Notes under the pieces: generated by a model
Databases searched by the model: none
What the model was told of the DNA's origin: nothing
The model's input: the letters and a program-made list of their open reading frames with translations, nothing else
In this document: piece by piece, positions 33,566 to 43,411 of the stretch
Position numbering within the stretch: position 1 is the stretch's first letter
How the letters are laid out: every line of letters starts with the position of its first letter
Assembly: GCF_003254565.1 (NCBI RefSeq)
Contig: NZ_QJRI01000172.1
Location: 1 to 64,000, forward strand
Length of the DNA: 64,000 nt
Direction of reading: 5' to 3'
DNA from: Flavobacterium nitrogenifigens
GTDB taxonomy: Bacteria; Bacteroidota; Bacteroidia; Flavobacteriales; Flavobacteriaceae
Made by a program: the position numbers and the translations under genes

Positions 33566-34897
33566 ATGAGATTAGTAGTTTTAGGAGGAGGAGAAAGCGG
33601 GGTAGGAACCGCGATCCTCGGGAAGAAACAAGGATATGAGGTTTTTGTATCCGATTTCGGAAAAATAAAAGAGAGTTATAAAGAAGTTCTTATCATTAAT
33701 AAAATAGCCTGGGAAGAGGAGCAGCATACAGAAGATTTAATTCTAAATGCTGATGTGGTAATGAAAAGCCCTGGGATTCCTGATAAATCTCCGATAGTAA
33801 AAAAACTCGTCGCGGCAGGAATTAAAGTGATTTCGGAAATAGAATTTGCGATTCCTTACACAGAAGCAATGACGATTGGGATTACAGGAAGTAATGGTAA
33901 AACGACCACCACAATGCTCACGCACCACTTGCTGAAATATGCAGGATTAAATGTAGGATTGGGAGGAAATATTGGAAAAAGCTTCGCCTGGCAGGTGGCG
34001 GAAAATAAATTTGATGCCTACGTTCTTGAATTAAGCAGTTTTCAGTTAGATGGAATAATAAATTACAGACCCGATATTGCGATAATAACCAATATAAGTC
34101 CGGACCATTTAGATCGATACGAATATAAATATGAAAATTATATTAATTCGAAGTTCCGAGTAACGATGAACCAGACTGAAAATGACTATCTCATTTACGA
34201 TGCAGATGATGAAGCAAGCACAGAATGGTTAAAGAAGAACAAAACAAAAGCAAAACTAATTCCTTTTTCATTGACGAAAAAATTTGATGAAGGGGCTTCT
34301 ATAAATAACAACAAAATGGAAATAAAGATCAACCAAGAAGAGTTTACAATGGATACAGAACACATTGCGTTAGAAGGAAAACATAATATGAAAAACGCCA
34401 TGGCAGCAAGCTCTGTAGCTAAATTGATGCAAATTAGAAATGCAACGATTCGTGAAAGTCTATCTAATTTCCAAGGTGTTGAACACCGTTTAGAAAAAGT
34501 ATTAAAAATACAGAACGTTCAATATATCAACGATTCAAAAGCAACAAACGTAAATGCTACTTTCTTTGCTTTAGACAGTATGAATGCGCCAACTGTATGG
34601 ATTGTTGGAGGTGTTGATAAAGGAAACGATTACAACGAATTAATGTCTTTAGTACGCGAAAAAGTAAAAGCAATTATCTGTCTTGGAATTGATAACCGTA
34701 AAATTATCGATGCTTTTGGAAACGTTGTAGATATTATGGTTGAAGTAAACAATATGAATGACGCAGTAAAAACTGCTCAAAGATTAACAGAAAAAGGCGA
34801 TGTAGTTTTATTGTCTCCAGCCTGCGCGAGTTTCGATTTATTCGAAAACTACGAAGACCGTGGAAAACAATTTAAACAAGCTGTCCACAACTTATAA
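33566..34897 (+). CDS. murD: UDP-MurNAc-L-alanine:D-glutamate ligase MurD
   Basis: The protein has 443 residues, a cytoplasmic Mur ligase. The N-terminal nucleotide-binding fold is LVVLGGGESGVGTAIL. The ATP loop is GSNGKTTTT (108-116). NISPDHLDRY, EGKHNMKNAMAASS, VEHRLEKV, NDSKATNVNA and LLSPACASFDLFENYEDRG are all in the expected order. It begins directly after mraY with no gap. The 74-base gap after it is filled by a GTTTCA repeat. Confidence 0.95.
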   Translation: MRLVVLGGGESGVGTAILGKKQGYEVFVSDFGKIKESYKEVLIINKIAWEEEQHTEDLILNADVVMKSPGIPDKSPIVKKLVAAGIKVISEIEFAIPYTEAMTIGITGSNGKTTTTMLTHHLLKYAGLNVGLGGNIGKSFAWQVAENKFDAYVLELSSFQLDGIINYRPDIAIITNISPDHLDRYEYKYENYINSKFRVTMNQTENDYLIYDADDEASTEWLKKNKTKAKLIPFSLTKKFDEGASINNNKMEIKINQEEFTMDTEHIALEGKHNMKNAMAASSVAKLMQIRNATIRESLSNFQGVEHRLEKVLKIQNVQYINDSKATNVNATFFALDSMNAPTVWIVGGVDKGNDYNELMSLVREKVKAIICLGIDNRKIIDAFGNVVDIMVEVNNMNDAVKTAQRLTEKGDVVLLSPACASFDLFENYEDRGKQFKQAVHNL

Positions 34898-34902
34898 AAA
34901 AG

Positions 34903-34960
34903 AGTTTCAAGTTTCATGTTTCAAGTTGTAACGTGAAACCTGAAACAAGAATAACCTGAA
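34903..34960. repeat. GTTTCA/TGAAAC inverted repeat between murD and ftsW
   Basis: GTTTCAAGTTTCATGTTTCA at 34907-34926 faces GTGAAACCTGAAAC (34932-34945) and CCTGAAACG (34953-34961). Hexamer units in opposite orientation can form a hairpin inside the operon mRNA. Confidence 0.55.
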
Positions 34961-34971
34961 ACGAAAGAATT

Positions 34972-36291
34972 ATGAAAGAGCTGGTAAACAAACTAAAAGG
35001 AGATAGAGTAATATGGTCATTTGTGGCTTTATTGGCTTTGTTTTCGTTTATGCCTGTTTTTAGTGCAAGTAGTAATCTGGCGTATATAGGTCATGGAACT
35101 GGGAATACATTGGGGTATTTGGTAAAACATCTGGCTCACGTTTGTATTGGTTTCTTGATTATTTACTGGGTTCATAAAGTGCCATATCATTATTTTAGAG
35201 CAATTTCGAAAATTGCGCTTCCAGTGGTTTGGCTTTTGTTGTTGTACACCTTATTGAAAGGAACAGTAATCGCGGGAGCAAATGCGAGCCGTTGGATTCA
35301 GGTGCCGTTCATTGGAATTACGTTTCAGACTTCGACTTTAGCGGCAAGCGTATTGTTTATTTACGTTGCGCGTTATCTGTCGAAAACCAAAGAAGAAAAC
35401 GAGCCGTTTCAAACCTCGTTTATTCAGCTTTGGGTTCCGGTATTTATCACTTTGGCCTTAATATTGCCAGCCAACTTTTCGACCACAGCGTTGATATTTT
35501 CAATGGTAATGATGCTTACGTTTATTGGTAAATATCCATTAAAATATATTGCTTTTATCATAGGATCGGGAATTGCAATGTTGGCTTTTTTCCTTTTGGT
35601 GGCAAAAGCATTTCCAGATTCAAGATTCTTCAGTAGGGTTTCAACGTGGGAAAGTCGTATTATGAACTTTACAACCGATAAGCCAGACGAAGATGATTAT
35701 CAGATTGAAAAAGCAAAAATTGCAATCGCATCTGGAAGATTAGGCGGATTAGGACCAGGAAAAAGTGTTCAGAAAAATTTCTTGCCACAGTCATCTTCAG
35801 ATTTTATTTATGCAATTGTAGTAGAAGAATATGGTTTAGTTGGCGGAGTTGCAATATTGGTTCTGTACTTATTGTTATTGTTCCGATTTGTTATAGCATC
35901 GCATAAAGCGAATACGCTTTTTGGAAAACTAGTCGTCGTTGGCCTCGGATTTCCGATGATATTTCAGGCAATGATTAATATGGCGGTTGCAGTAGAGTTA
36001 TTGCCAGTAACAGGGCAGACGCTTCCGCTGATAAGTTCTGGAGGTAGTTCTATCTGGATGACATGTTTCTCTCTCGGAATTATTATTAGTGTAACGAAGA
36101 AAGAAGAAGAAATTGCCGAAGAGCAAGAAGAAAAAGCAAGAAGAAAAGAAGCGCTTCAAAGATTAATAGATAAAGAATTGGCTGAAGAAGATTTGGCTAG
36201 CAATGAAAAAGAAGAGATTTACGAAGAAGAAGCTTTGTATTCTATCGAAGATAATTCAAGAAATCCGATGAATGCAGTTTTGAACAAATAA
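34972..36291 (+). CDS. ftsW: Septal peptidoglycan glycosyltransferase FtsW
   Basis: This SEDS-family polymerase of septal peptidoglycan works with FtsI. The protein has 439 residues and about ten transmembrane helices. The SEDS features RWIQVPFIGITFQTS, IASGRLGGLGPGKS, FLPQSSSDFIYAIVVEEYGLVGG and LPVTGQTLPLISSGGSS are visible. The C-terminal tail of about 60 residues is charged and predicted helical (EEEIAEEQEEKARRKEAL), longer than in E. coli. It is followed 15 bases later by murG. Confidence 0.95.
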   Translation: MKELVNKLKGDRVIWSFVALLALFSFMPVFSASSNLAYIGHGTGNTLGYLVKHLAHVCIGFLIIYWVHKVPYHYFRAISKIALPVVWLLLLYTLLKGTVIAGANASRWIQVPFIGITFQTSTLAASVLFIYVARYLSKTKEENEPFQTSFIQLWVPVFITLALILPANFSTTALIFSMVMMLTFIGKYPLKYIAFIIGSGIAMLAFFLLVAKAFPDSRFFSRVSTWESRIMNFTTDKPDEDDYQIEKAKIAIASGRLGGLGPGKSVQKNFLPQSSSDFIYAIVVEEYGLVGGVAILVLYLLLLFRFVIASHKANTLFGKLVVVGLGFPMIFQAMINMAVAVELLPVTGQTLPLISSGGSSIWMTCFSLGIIISVTKKEEEIAEEQEEKARRKEALQRLIDKELAEEDLASNEKEEIYEEEALYSIEDNSRNPMNAVLNK

Positions 36292-36306
36292 AAGGATCGA
36301 ATAGTT

Positions 36307-37398
36307 ATGACAAAGTATAAATTCATACTTAGCGGAGGTGGAACAGGAGGGCATATCTATCCTGCAATTGCGATTGCAAATGAATTAAAATTACAATTTC
36401 CTGATGCAGAATTTCTTTTTGTAGGTGCCAAAGATAAAATGGAAATGCAGAAAGTGCCTCAGGCAGGTTACGAAATAAAAGGTCTTTGGATTGCTGGATT
36501 GCAGCGAAAATTGACTTTGCAGAATTTAATGTTTCCGTTAAAATTGGCGAGCAGTTTATTGGAATCAAAAAGAATAATTAGAAAGTTCAAGCCAGATGTA
36601 GTAATCGGAACGGGTGGTTTTGCCAGTGGGCCATTATTGCAAGCGGCAGGTTCGGCTGGAATTCCAACAGTGGTTCAAGAGCAGAATTCTTATCCAGGTA
36701 TAACAAATAAATTGTTGAGCAAAAAGGCAAATGCAATTTGTGTGGCGTATCAAAATTTAGAGCGTTTTTTCCCGAAAGAAAAAATTGTTTTAACAGGGAA
36801 TCCAGTTCGTCAGGATTTGATTGATATCGAAAGTAAACGAGAGGAAGCAATTGCTTTTTATGGTTTAGACCCAAATAAGAAAACATTACTGGTTTTAGGA
36901 GGGAGTTTAGGAGCGAGAAGAATCAATCAGTTAATCGAAAAAGAATTGCAAAATTTTCTTTCGCAAGACGTTCAGGTAATCTGGCAATGTGGGAAGCTAT
37001 ATTTTGAAGAATACAAAAACTACAATCAGCCAAATGTAAAAGTGGTTGATTTTATTGAAAGAATGGATTTTGTTTACGCAGCATCAGATGTCATAATTTC
37101 ACGTGCAGGTGCTTCGTCGGTGTCAGAATTATGCATTGTTGGAAAACCAGTGATTTTTATTCCATCGCCGAATGTGGCTGAGGATCACCAAACTAAAAAT
37201 GCGCAGGCAATTGTAGACGAAAAAGGTGCGATTTTGTTGAAAGAATCTGAGCTTGATAGTCAGTTTAGCATTGTTTTTGAAGCGCTGCTGAAAGATCACG
37301 GAAAACAGAAACAATTAAGTGATAATATTAAAAAATTAGCTATGCCAAAAGCAACTCAGGCTATTGTTGCTGAGATTGTGAAATTGATAAATAAGTAA
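36307..37398 (+). CDS. murG: UDP-GlcNAc:lipid I N-acetylglucosaminyltransferase MurG
   Basis: This membrane-associated GT-B enzyme makes lipid II. The protein has 363 residues. Motifs: [17 protein letters not shown] near the start, [35 protein letters not shown] and [35 protein letters not shown], which forms the UDP-GlcNAc pocket. The start is the ATG at 36307, 15 bases after ftsW. The gene is followed after only 4 bases by a small membrane-protein gene. Confidence 0.95.
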   Translation: MTKYKFILSGGGTGGHIYPAIAIANELKLQFPDAEFLFVGAKDKMEMQKVPQAGYEIKGLWIAGLQRKLTLQNLMFPLKLASSLLESKRIIRKFKPDVVIGTGGFASGPLLQAAGSAGIPTVVQEQNSYPGITNKLLSKKANAICVAYQNLERFFPKEKIVLTGNPVRQDLIDIESKREEAIAFYGLDPNKKTLLVLGGSLGARRINQLIEKELQNFLSQDVQVIWQCGKLYFEEYKNYNQPNVKVVDFIERMDFVYAASDVIISRAGASSVSELCIVGKPVIFIPSPNVAEDHQTKNAQAIVDEKGAILLKESELDSQFSIVFEALLKDHGKQKQLSDNIKKLAMPKATQAIVAEIVKLINK

Positions 37399-37402
37399 TT
37401 AA

Positions 37403-37594
37403 ATGAATTATATTCTAATTATTTTTCTTCTGTTTATTGTTTTAATTGGTGTAGCATATTATTATGATTTTAAAAAGAATAAAAGATATTTCAAAAAGTC
37501 TATAAGAGACATTCTGTCTTTGATAGTAATTGTTTTGGGAGTTTATATTCTTTCAGAATTAGGAAATAAAGTTTTAGAATATTTTTATAAATAA
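37403..37594 (+). CDS. Small two-helix membrane protein in the dcw cluster
   Basis: The protein has 63 residues with two hydrophobic helices (2-20 IILIIFLLFIVLIGVAYYY-like and 38-53 ILSLIVIVLGVYILSE) joined by a strongly basic loop (DFKKNKRYFKKSIRD). The gene is packed 4 bases after murG and 5 bases before murC on the same strand, which supports real translation. I do not recognise it; it is not one of the standard dcw genes. A role as a small divisome or cell-wall membrane partner is possible but only from position. The basic loop on the cytoplasmic side would put both termini outside. Confidence 0.7.
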   Translation: MNYILIIFLLFIVLIGVAYYYDFKKNKRYFKKSIRDILSLIVIVLGVYILSELGNKVLEYFYK

Positions 37595-37599
37595 AGAAA

Positions 37600-38949
37600 A
37601 TGAATTTAAATCAAATACAAAACGTTTATTTTATTGGTATCGGAGGTATCGGAATGAGTGCTCTGGCTCGTTATTTCAAGTTTATTGGAAAACAAGTTTC
37701 AGGTTACGACAAAACACCTTCTATGCTGACTAGTGAATTGATTGAAAGTGGTATTGATATTCATTTTGAAGATAATATAAATTTAATTCCAACGGATTAT
37801 TTTGTTGAAAATACACTGGTAATCTACACACCAGCGGTTCCAAAAACTCATTCAGAATGGAATTATTTTATTGAAAGAAATTTTGAGGTTAAAAAACGTG
37901 CCGAAGTTCTCGGAATTATAAGTAGAGATACTTTCTGTTTTGCAGTTGCTGGAACACACGGAAAAACAACAACGTCAAGTATTTTGGGGCATATTTTGTT
38001 TCAAAGTGGTGCTGATGTAACAGCTTTCATTGGTGGAATTGTTGAGAATTATAATTCTAATTTAATCGGAAGCGGAAAAACCGTAACAGTTGTCGAAGCA
38101 GATGAATTTGACAGATCGTTTTTGCATTTGCGTCCAGATATCGCTTGTGTGACTTCTATGGATGCGGATCATTTGGATATTTATGGAACTAGCGATGCTA
38201 TTCAAGCTTCGTTTAGAGAATTTGCTTCAAAAGTCGAAGATAAAAATAATCTTTTTATAACCAAAGAATTGCCTTTAGACGGTGTTCAATGTGCTATAAA
38301 TGAAGATGCTGTATATAAGGCTTATAATGTTCGAATCGAAGATGGGGCTTATGTTTTTGACGTGCAAACGCCGTCAGAAATTATGAAGGACTTGCGTTTC
38401 GGATTGCCTGGAAAACACAATTTAATGAATGGATTGATGGCTATTGCGATGGCTAAAACTTTCGGCACCCCGACCGATTCTATTGCAAAAGCCATTGCTT
38501 CATTCAACGGAATCAGAAGACGTTTTTCGTATCAGATTAAGAGCGAAAATTTAGTGTATATTGATGATTATGCGCATCATCCAACAGAAATAAACGCTGT
38601 TCATCAGGCAGTTAGAGAATTATATCCGGGACGTAAAGTTTTAGCGATTTTCCAACCGCACCTGTTCAGCAGAACAAGAGATTTCGTTGACGGATTTGCC
38701 GAAAGCTTATCGCAGTTTGATGAAGTGTTTTTGATGGATATTTACCCTGCAAGAGAGCTTCCGATGGAAGGAGTGACTTCTGAGTGGCTCTTGGGTAAAA
38801 TGACAAATTCGAACAAAAAAATTGTTGCAAAAGAAAATTTATTAGGTGAAATCAAAGCCAGCGATGCGCCTATTATTGTAACAATTGGAGCTGGTGATCT
38901 GGGAGAGATGGTTCCGTCAATTAAAAAGGTTTTAAATGAAAATATTTAA
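37600..38949 (+). CDS. murC: UDP-MurNAc:L-alanine ligase MurC
   Basis: The protein has 449 residues, the first Mur ligase. The Rossmann motif YFIGIGGIGMSALAR opens the protein; the ATP loop is GTHGKTTTSS (118-127). VEADEFDRSFLHLRPD, DADHLDIYG, GKHNLMNGLMAIAMA, GIRRRFSY, DDYAHHPTEI and IFQPHLFSRTRDF are all present, and GAGDLGE near the end is typical. Its last 14 bases overlap ftsQ. Confidence 0.95.
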   Translation: MNLNQIQNVYFIGIGGIGMSALARYFKFIGKQVSGYDKTPSMLTSELIESGIDIHFEDNINLIPTDYFVENTLVIYTPAVPKTHSEWNYFIERNFEVKKRAEVLGIISRDTFCFAVAGTHGKTTTSSILGHILFQSGADVTAFIGGIVENYNSNLIGSGKTVTVVEADEFDRSFLHLRPDIACVTSMDADHLDIYGTSDAIQASFREFASKVEDKNNLFITKELPLDGVQCAINEDAVYKAYNVRIEDGAYVFDVQTPSEIMKDLRFGLPGKHNLMNGLMAIAMAKTFGTPTDSIAKAIASFNGIRRRFSYQIKSENLVYIDDYAHHPTEINAVHQAVRELYPGRKVLAIFQPHLFSRTRDFVDGFAESLSQFDEVFLMDIYPARELPMEGVTSEWLLGKMTNSNKKIVAKENLLGEIKASDAPIIVTIGAGDLGEMVPSIKKVLNENI

Positions 38950-39658
38950 TTGGGCAAATATAAGATTAGTACTTATTTTCGGACTGGTTTTGTTTCTATA
39001 TTCCTTCGCGCAACATCGAAATGGCGATCGAAAATTGAAAAAATCGATGGTTGTTTTTGTAGGAGAAAATACGCTTTTTGTGAAGCCAGAAACGGTTAAT
39101 AAATTGTTGATAGAAAATAAAAGAGACGCTTCCAGTATTAGAAAAGATGAAGTAGATTTGAATAAGATAGAGAAAACCCTCGATACGCAAGAGATGATTG
39201 AGAAGTCAAATGTTTTTGTAAGTATCGATGGAGTTCTAAAAGCAGTAGTAAAACAGAAGACGCCCATAGCAAGAGTTTATGATGGCGCCGCTTCTTTTTA
39301 TATTGACTATGAGGGTAATAAAATGCCCTTGTCGGACAATTTCACTGCGCGAGTTCCTCTTGTTTCAGGGGCAATAAATGAAAAAAATAACGAAGATTTA
39401 GCAGCTTTATTTCGCACAATTTATGACGATGCGTTTTTGAAAAAAAACATCATTGCTATAGAGATTATGCCGAATGGAAGCTTAAAAATGTTTAATCGTA
39501 ACTATGATTACTTCATAGATTTTGGCAGAACGATGAATGTTGATAAGAAATTTAGAAACTATAAAGCTTTCTTTCAAAAAGCGGTTTTAGATAGTTCGTT
39601 ATACAAATACAAAAAAATTGACCTTAGGTTTACGGAACAAGTAGTTTGCACTAAATAA
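38936..39658 (+). CDS. ftsQ: Cell division protein FtsQ
   Basis: The protein has 240 residues, a bitopic divisome protein. A short cytoplasmic N-terminus and one transmembrane helix (about 9-25, RLVLIFGLVLFLYSFA) are followed by a periplasmic part with a POTRA-like alpha/beta region (VNKLLIENKRDASSIRKDEVDLNKIEKTLDTQEMIEKSNVFVSIDGVLKAVVKQKTPIARV summarised at about 57-118) and a beta domain. FtsQ is weakly conserved in Bacteroidota, so the call rests on fold pattern and on its place between murC and ftsA. It overlaps murC by 14 bases and precedes ftsA by 6. Confidence 0.88.
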   Translation: MKIFNWANIRLVLIFGLVLFLYSFAQHRNGDRKLKKSMVVFVGENTLFVKPETVNKLLIENKRDASSIRKDEVDLNKIEKTLDTQEMIEKSNVFVSIDGVLKAVVKQKTPIARVYDGAASFYIDYEGNKMPLSDNFTARVPLVSGAINEKNNEDLAALFRTIYDDAFLKKNIIAIEIMPNGSLKMFNRNYDYFIDFGRTMNVDKKFRNYKAFFQKAVLDSSLYKYKKIDLRFTEQVVCTK

Positions 39659-39664
39659 TAGAAA

Positions 39665-41071
39665 ATGGAAAAAGATAACATTGCAGTAGGTCTAGATATT
39701 GGAACAACCAAAATCGTTGCCATGATTGGCAAAAAAAATGAATATGGTAAGTTGGAGATTTTGGGCATTGGCAAATCCAAAAGTTTGGGTGTTGCCAGAG
39801 GAGTAGTAAACAACATTACGCAGACGATACAATCGATACAGCAAGCGATAATCGAAGCAGAAAATAATTCAGGATACAAAATAAAAGATGTGGTTGTGGG
39901 TATTGCCGGACAGCACATCAGAAGTATACAGCATACCGATTACATCAGCAGAAATAATCCAGAAGAAGTAATTGGGGAAAAAGATATTCAGCTCCTAATC
40001 GATCAGGTAAATAAACTGGCGATGTTACCGGGAGAAGAAATTATTCACGTTTTACCGCAAGAATTTAAAATAGACGGGCAATCTGAAATTAAAGAGCCAA
40101 TCGGAATGTACGGCGGAAGATTAGAATCTAGTTTTCACGTTGTAGTGGGTCAGGCATCTTCAATCAGAAACGTTGGAAGATGTATTCAGAGTTCAGGAAT
40201 TGAATTGTCTGGATTGACATTAGAGCCATTAGCTTCGGCTGATGCTGTTTTAAGTCAGGAAGAAAAAGAAGCTGGTGTTGCGCTTATCGATATTGGAGGC
40301 GGGACAACAGATTTAGCTATTTTCAAAGATGGTATCATTCGTCATACAGCTGTAATTCCTTTTGGAGGAAACGTAATTACAGATGATATCAAAGAAGGAT
40401 GTTCGATTATTGAAAAACAAGCTGAACTTTTAAAGATAAAATTCGGATCTGCTTGGCCAGGGGAAAATAAAGACAACGAGATTGTTTCAATCCCAGGTTT
40501 AAGAGGAAGAGAGCCCAAAGAGATTTCGCTTAAAAACTTATCTAAAATTATCCATGCAAGAGTTGTGGAAATTGTAGAACAGGTTTTTGCTGAGATTAAA
40601 GCTTACGGACACGAAGATCCTCGTAAAAAACTAATCGCTGGAATTGTATTAACAGGTGGGGGTGCACAATTAAAGCACATTAAACAGCTGGTAGAATACA
40701 TTACAGGAATGGATACTAGAATTGGTTATCCGAACGAGCATTTGGCAGGAAACTCTAGTGAAGAAATCTCTAGCCCGCTATATGCAACCGCAGTAGGATT
40801 AGTAATGAATAGTATTGAAAACAGTTCGCAAAGTGCGATTAGAATGGAAATGGTTCAAGAACAGCCAAAAATTGTTTACAGAACTGCTCCGCCAGTACAG
40901 CGATACGAAGTAGAAGAAAACTACGTTGAGAAAGTAGAAACCATTGAAGAACCTAGAGAAACCGTAAGTCAAAGGGTGCCTAAAAATGAATCTACTGAGA
41001 CCAAAATAAGAAGATCATTTTTTGATCGATATGTCGACAAAATCAAAGAATTTTTAGACAACGCAGAATAA
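39665..41071 (+). CDS. ftsA: Cell division protein FtsA
   Basis: This actin-like ATPase tethers FtsZ to the membrane. The protein has 468 residues. The phosphate-1 loop is VGLDIGTTKIVAMIG, phosphate-2 is ALIDIGGGTTDLAIF, and the adenosine motif is IVLTGGGAQLKHI. The SHS2-like 1C domain lies between (VVVGIAGQHIRSIQ). A low-complexity linker leads to a C-terminal amphipathic helix (SFFDRYVDKIKEFLDNAE) that should be the membrane anchor. The 79-base gap to ftsZ contains a small hairpin. Confidence 0.95.
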   Translation: MEKDNIAVGLDIGTTKIVAMIGKKNEYGKLEILGIGKSKSLGVARGVVNNITQTIQSIQQAIIEAENNSGYKIKDVVVGIAGQHIRSIQHTDYISRNNPEEVIGEKDIQLLIDQVNKLAMLPGEEIIHVLPQEFKIDGQSEIKEPIGMYGGRLESSFHVVVGQASSIRNVGRCIQSSGIELSGLTLEPLASADAVLSQEEKEAGVALIDIGGGTTDLAIFKDGIIRHTAVIPFGGNVITDDIKEGCSIIEKQAELLKIKFGSAWPGENKDNEIVSIPGLRGREPKEISLKNLSKIIHARVVEIVEQVFAEIKAYGHEDPRKKLIAGIVLTGGGAQLKHIKQLVEYITGMDTRIGYPNEHLAGNSSEEISSPLYATAVGLVMNSIENSSQSAIRMEMVQEQPKIVYRTAPPVQRYEVEENYVEKVETIEEPRETVSQRVPKNESTETKIRRSFFDRYVDKIKEFLDNAE

Positions 41072-41089
41072 TAAAAAGAGAAGGATTAT

Positions 41090-41109
41090 TTCTTGCCCCA
41101 AGTCAAGAA
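41090..41109 (+). other. Hairpin in the ftsA-ftsZ gap
   Basis: TTCTTG CCCCAAGT CAAGAA is a 6-base perfect inverted repeat between ftsA and ftsZ. No T run follows, so it is not an ordinary terminator; it could affect processing or relative expression of ftsZ. Confidence 0.35.
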
Positions 41110-41150
41110 GTAAAAAATGTACTTAATAAGAATTTCAAAAAACCAAAAAG

Positions 41151-43148
41151 ATGATGAGCAACTCAGAATTTGGAAGTATTTCATTTGATTTACCAAAAAA
41201 TCAATCAAATGTAATCAAAGTAATAGGTGTAGGTGGAGGCGGAAGTAACGCAATTAACCACATGTTCAAACAAGGTATTAAAGGCGTAGATTTTATCGTT
41301 TGTAATACCGATTCGCAAGCGCTTCAAAATAGTTCGGTACCTAATAAAATTCAGTTAGGAGTTAATTTAACTGAAGGGTTAGGAGCAGGAGCAAACCCAG
41401 ACGTTGGACAGCAGTCGGCAATCGAAAGTATTTCGGATATTGAAAAAATGTTGGATAAGAATACTAAGATGGTATTTATCACTGCTGGTATGGGTGGAGG
41501 AACTGGAACTGGTGCAGCTCCGGTAATTGCTCAATTAGCAAAAGAAAGAGAAATATTAACAGTTGGTATCGTGACCATTCCGTTTCAATTTGAAGGGAAA
41601 GTGCGTCAGGAGCAAGCGATTATTGGAATTGAGAAATTGCGTAAGCAGGTCGATTCTTTAATTGTAATCAACAACAATAAATTAAGAGAAGTATACGGAA
41701 ATCTTGGCTTTAAAGCAGGATTCTCTAAAGCGGATGAAGTTTTGGCAACAGCCTCTAGAGGTATTGCCGAAGTAATTACGCACCACTATACGCAAAATAT
41801 CGATTTACGTGACGCGAAAACTGTTTTGGCTAACAGCGGTACTGCGATCATGGGATCTTCTGTGGCTGAAGGCGACAACAGAGCTAAAGATGCTATTGTT
41901 TCAGCGTTAGATTCTCCATTGTTAAATGACAATAAAATTACGGGTGCCAAAAACGTATTGTTGCTTATCGTTTCTGGAACTAATGAGATTACTCTTGACG
42001 AAATTGGAGAAATCAACGACCACATTCAAGACGAAGCTGGTTACAATGCAAATATCATTATGGGGGTTGGTGAAGACGAAACTCTTGGTGAAGCTATTGC
42101 TGTAACTATTATCGCTACAGGTTTTGATGTAGAACAACAAAATGAAATTGTAAATACAGAGCCAAAGAAAATCATTCATACGTTAGAAGATGAGCAGAGA
42201 AGTGTTCATAATTTAACAAACAAACCACTTGCTTCTTTTGATTTAACTGTTGATACACCGACAGCAAAAGTAGAAGATAAAGTTGTTTTTGATTTGATTG
42301 ACGATGATGAAACCTTTACTCCAACTGCACAAGCTGTTGCTCCAGCAATTAATCAGGAAGAGTTAGTGGTGATGTCTGAGTTTATCAAAAATCTAGATGT
42401 AACTTTCGAAATTGTTTCGCCAATTACAGATATCGATTTTACAATTTCATCTCCTGAGGCACCAGCTGTTCAACAAGTTCAGCAAGTACAGCAACAACAG
42501 CCATTCCAGCCAGTGCAACAACAAAGAGTTTTCGAAAAAGAAGAACAAACAGCTTTCTCTTTTGATCTTCCTTTGTTTAAGCAAGAGCCTGTAAAAAGAG
42601 AGCCAGTTGTTGAGGATAATAGAGTTTTGTTTGAATTGACAAATGAAACTCGTGATATTAAAGTAAACGATCCAGTACAATTTGTTCCTGTAACTGAAGT
42701 TTCAGACAACGGAATTATTAAATATTCTTTAGAAGAATATATGGAAGTTGAAAATGATTTATTAGCTTCTAAACCAGTTGAAAAAGTAGTTGAGCCTACA
42801 ATTCCAGAAGAATTAAATATTACATTGAAACAAAGAGTTGATTTTGCAAGTCAGCCAGATATTTCAACAACTTCTGAAGTTTCTCCTTTAGAATTAACTA
42901 TTGAAGAAACATTGCGTTTAAGAGCAGAAGAAAGAAGAAAGAAACTAAAAGAATTTAACTATAAATTCCACAACAATGTTTCTAGAATTGATGAGTTGGA
43001 AAAAGAGCCAGCTTACAAAAGATTAGGAATAGATTTGTCTAATTCTCAGTCTAATAATACAAATTCTAGAATCTCTGTTGGAACAGACAGTAATAATGAT
43101 TTACAATTACGTTCAAACAATTCATTTTTGCACGATAATGTAGATTAA
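41151..43148 (+). CDS. ftsZ: Cell division protein FtsZ
   Basis: This tubulin-like GTPase forms the Z ring. The protein has 665 residues, against about 380 in E. coli. The GTPase core (about 20-335) carries [13 protein letters not shown], the tubulin signature GGGTGTG (115-121), and the T7 loop [22 protein letters not shown] segment, with the catalytic Asp in [11 protein letters not shown]. The excess is a roughly 300-residue intrinsically disordered linker rich in Gln, Val, Glu and Pro ([19 protein letters not shown]). A conserved-looking tip [10 protein letters not shown] ends the protein and probably binds FtsA. Start: ATG at 41151, with a second ATG right after it. It closes the dcw operon and is followed by a strong terminator. 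Confidence 0.95.
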   Translation: MMSNSEFGSISFDLPKNQSNVIKVIGVGGGGSNAINHMFKQGIKGVDFIVCNTDSQALQNSSVPNKIQLGVNLTEGLGAGANPDVGQQSAIESISDIEKMLDKNTKMVFITAGMGGGTGTGAAPVIAQLAKEREILTVGIVTIPFQFEGKVRQEQAIIGIEKLRKQVDSLIVINNNKLREVYGNLGFKAGFSKADEVLATASRGIAEVITHHYTQNIDLRDAKTVLANSGTAIMGSSVAEGDNRAKDAIVSALDSPLLNDNKITGAKNVLLLIVSGTNEITLDEIGEINDHIQDEAGYNANIIMGVGEDETLGEAIAVTIIATGFDVEQQNEIVNTEPKKIIHTLEDEQRSVHNLTNKPLASFDLTVDTPTAKVEDKVVFDLIDDDETFTPTAQAVAPAINQEELVVMSEFIKNLDVTFEIVSPITDIDFTISSPEAPAVQQVQQVQQQQPFQPVQQQRVFEKEEQTAFSFDLPLFKQEPVKREPVVEDNRVLFELTNETRDIKVNDPVQFVPVTEVSDNGIIKYSLEEYMEVENDLLASKPVEKVVEPTIPEELNITLKQRVDFASQPDISTTSEVSPLELTIEETLRLRAEERRKKLKEFNYKFHNNVSRIDELEKEPAYKRLGIDLSNSQSNNTNSRISVGTDSNNDLQLRSNNSFLHDNVD

Positions 43149-43170
43149 TTTTTAGAATCATAATATTAGG

Positions 43171-43210
43171 TAACCCGAAAATTGGATTTAATTTTCGGGT
43201 TATTTTTTTT
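43171..43210 (+). terminator. Terminator of the dcw operon
   Basis: AACCCGAAAATT and AATTTTCGGGTT form a 12-base stem followed by ATTTTTTTT. Confidence 0.9.
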
Positions 43211-43264
43211 ATCTTCGCACAGAATTTCAAAATTTGACTTTTAAATAGTACTTTTAAAATAATA

Positions 43265-43332
43265 TTGTCACCCTGAGCGTAGTCGAAGGACTTCTTGTCG
43301 GAAAGGGCTTCGACTCCGCTCAGCCTGACAAA
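43265..43332. repeat. CACCCTGAGCG..GTCGAAGG-type inverted repeat
   Basis: TTGTCACCCTGAGCGTAGTCGAAG (43265-43288, given in part) faces CTTCGACTCCGCTCAGCCTGACAA (43309-43332). The motif is one of the commonest dispersed intergenic palindromes across unrelated bacteria. It lies between ftsZ and the yqeY gene and is GC-rich compared with its surroundings. Confidence 0.75.
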
Positions 43333-43411
43333 CTATAGTAATAGTCGAGAACAAATTCCAAATTAATAGATCAATTAATAAGCGCTTAGCTTATTCAAAT
43401 AAAATATAGAC

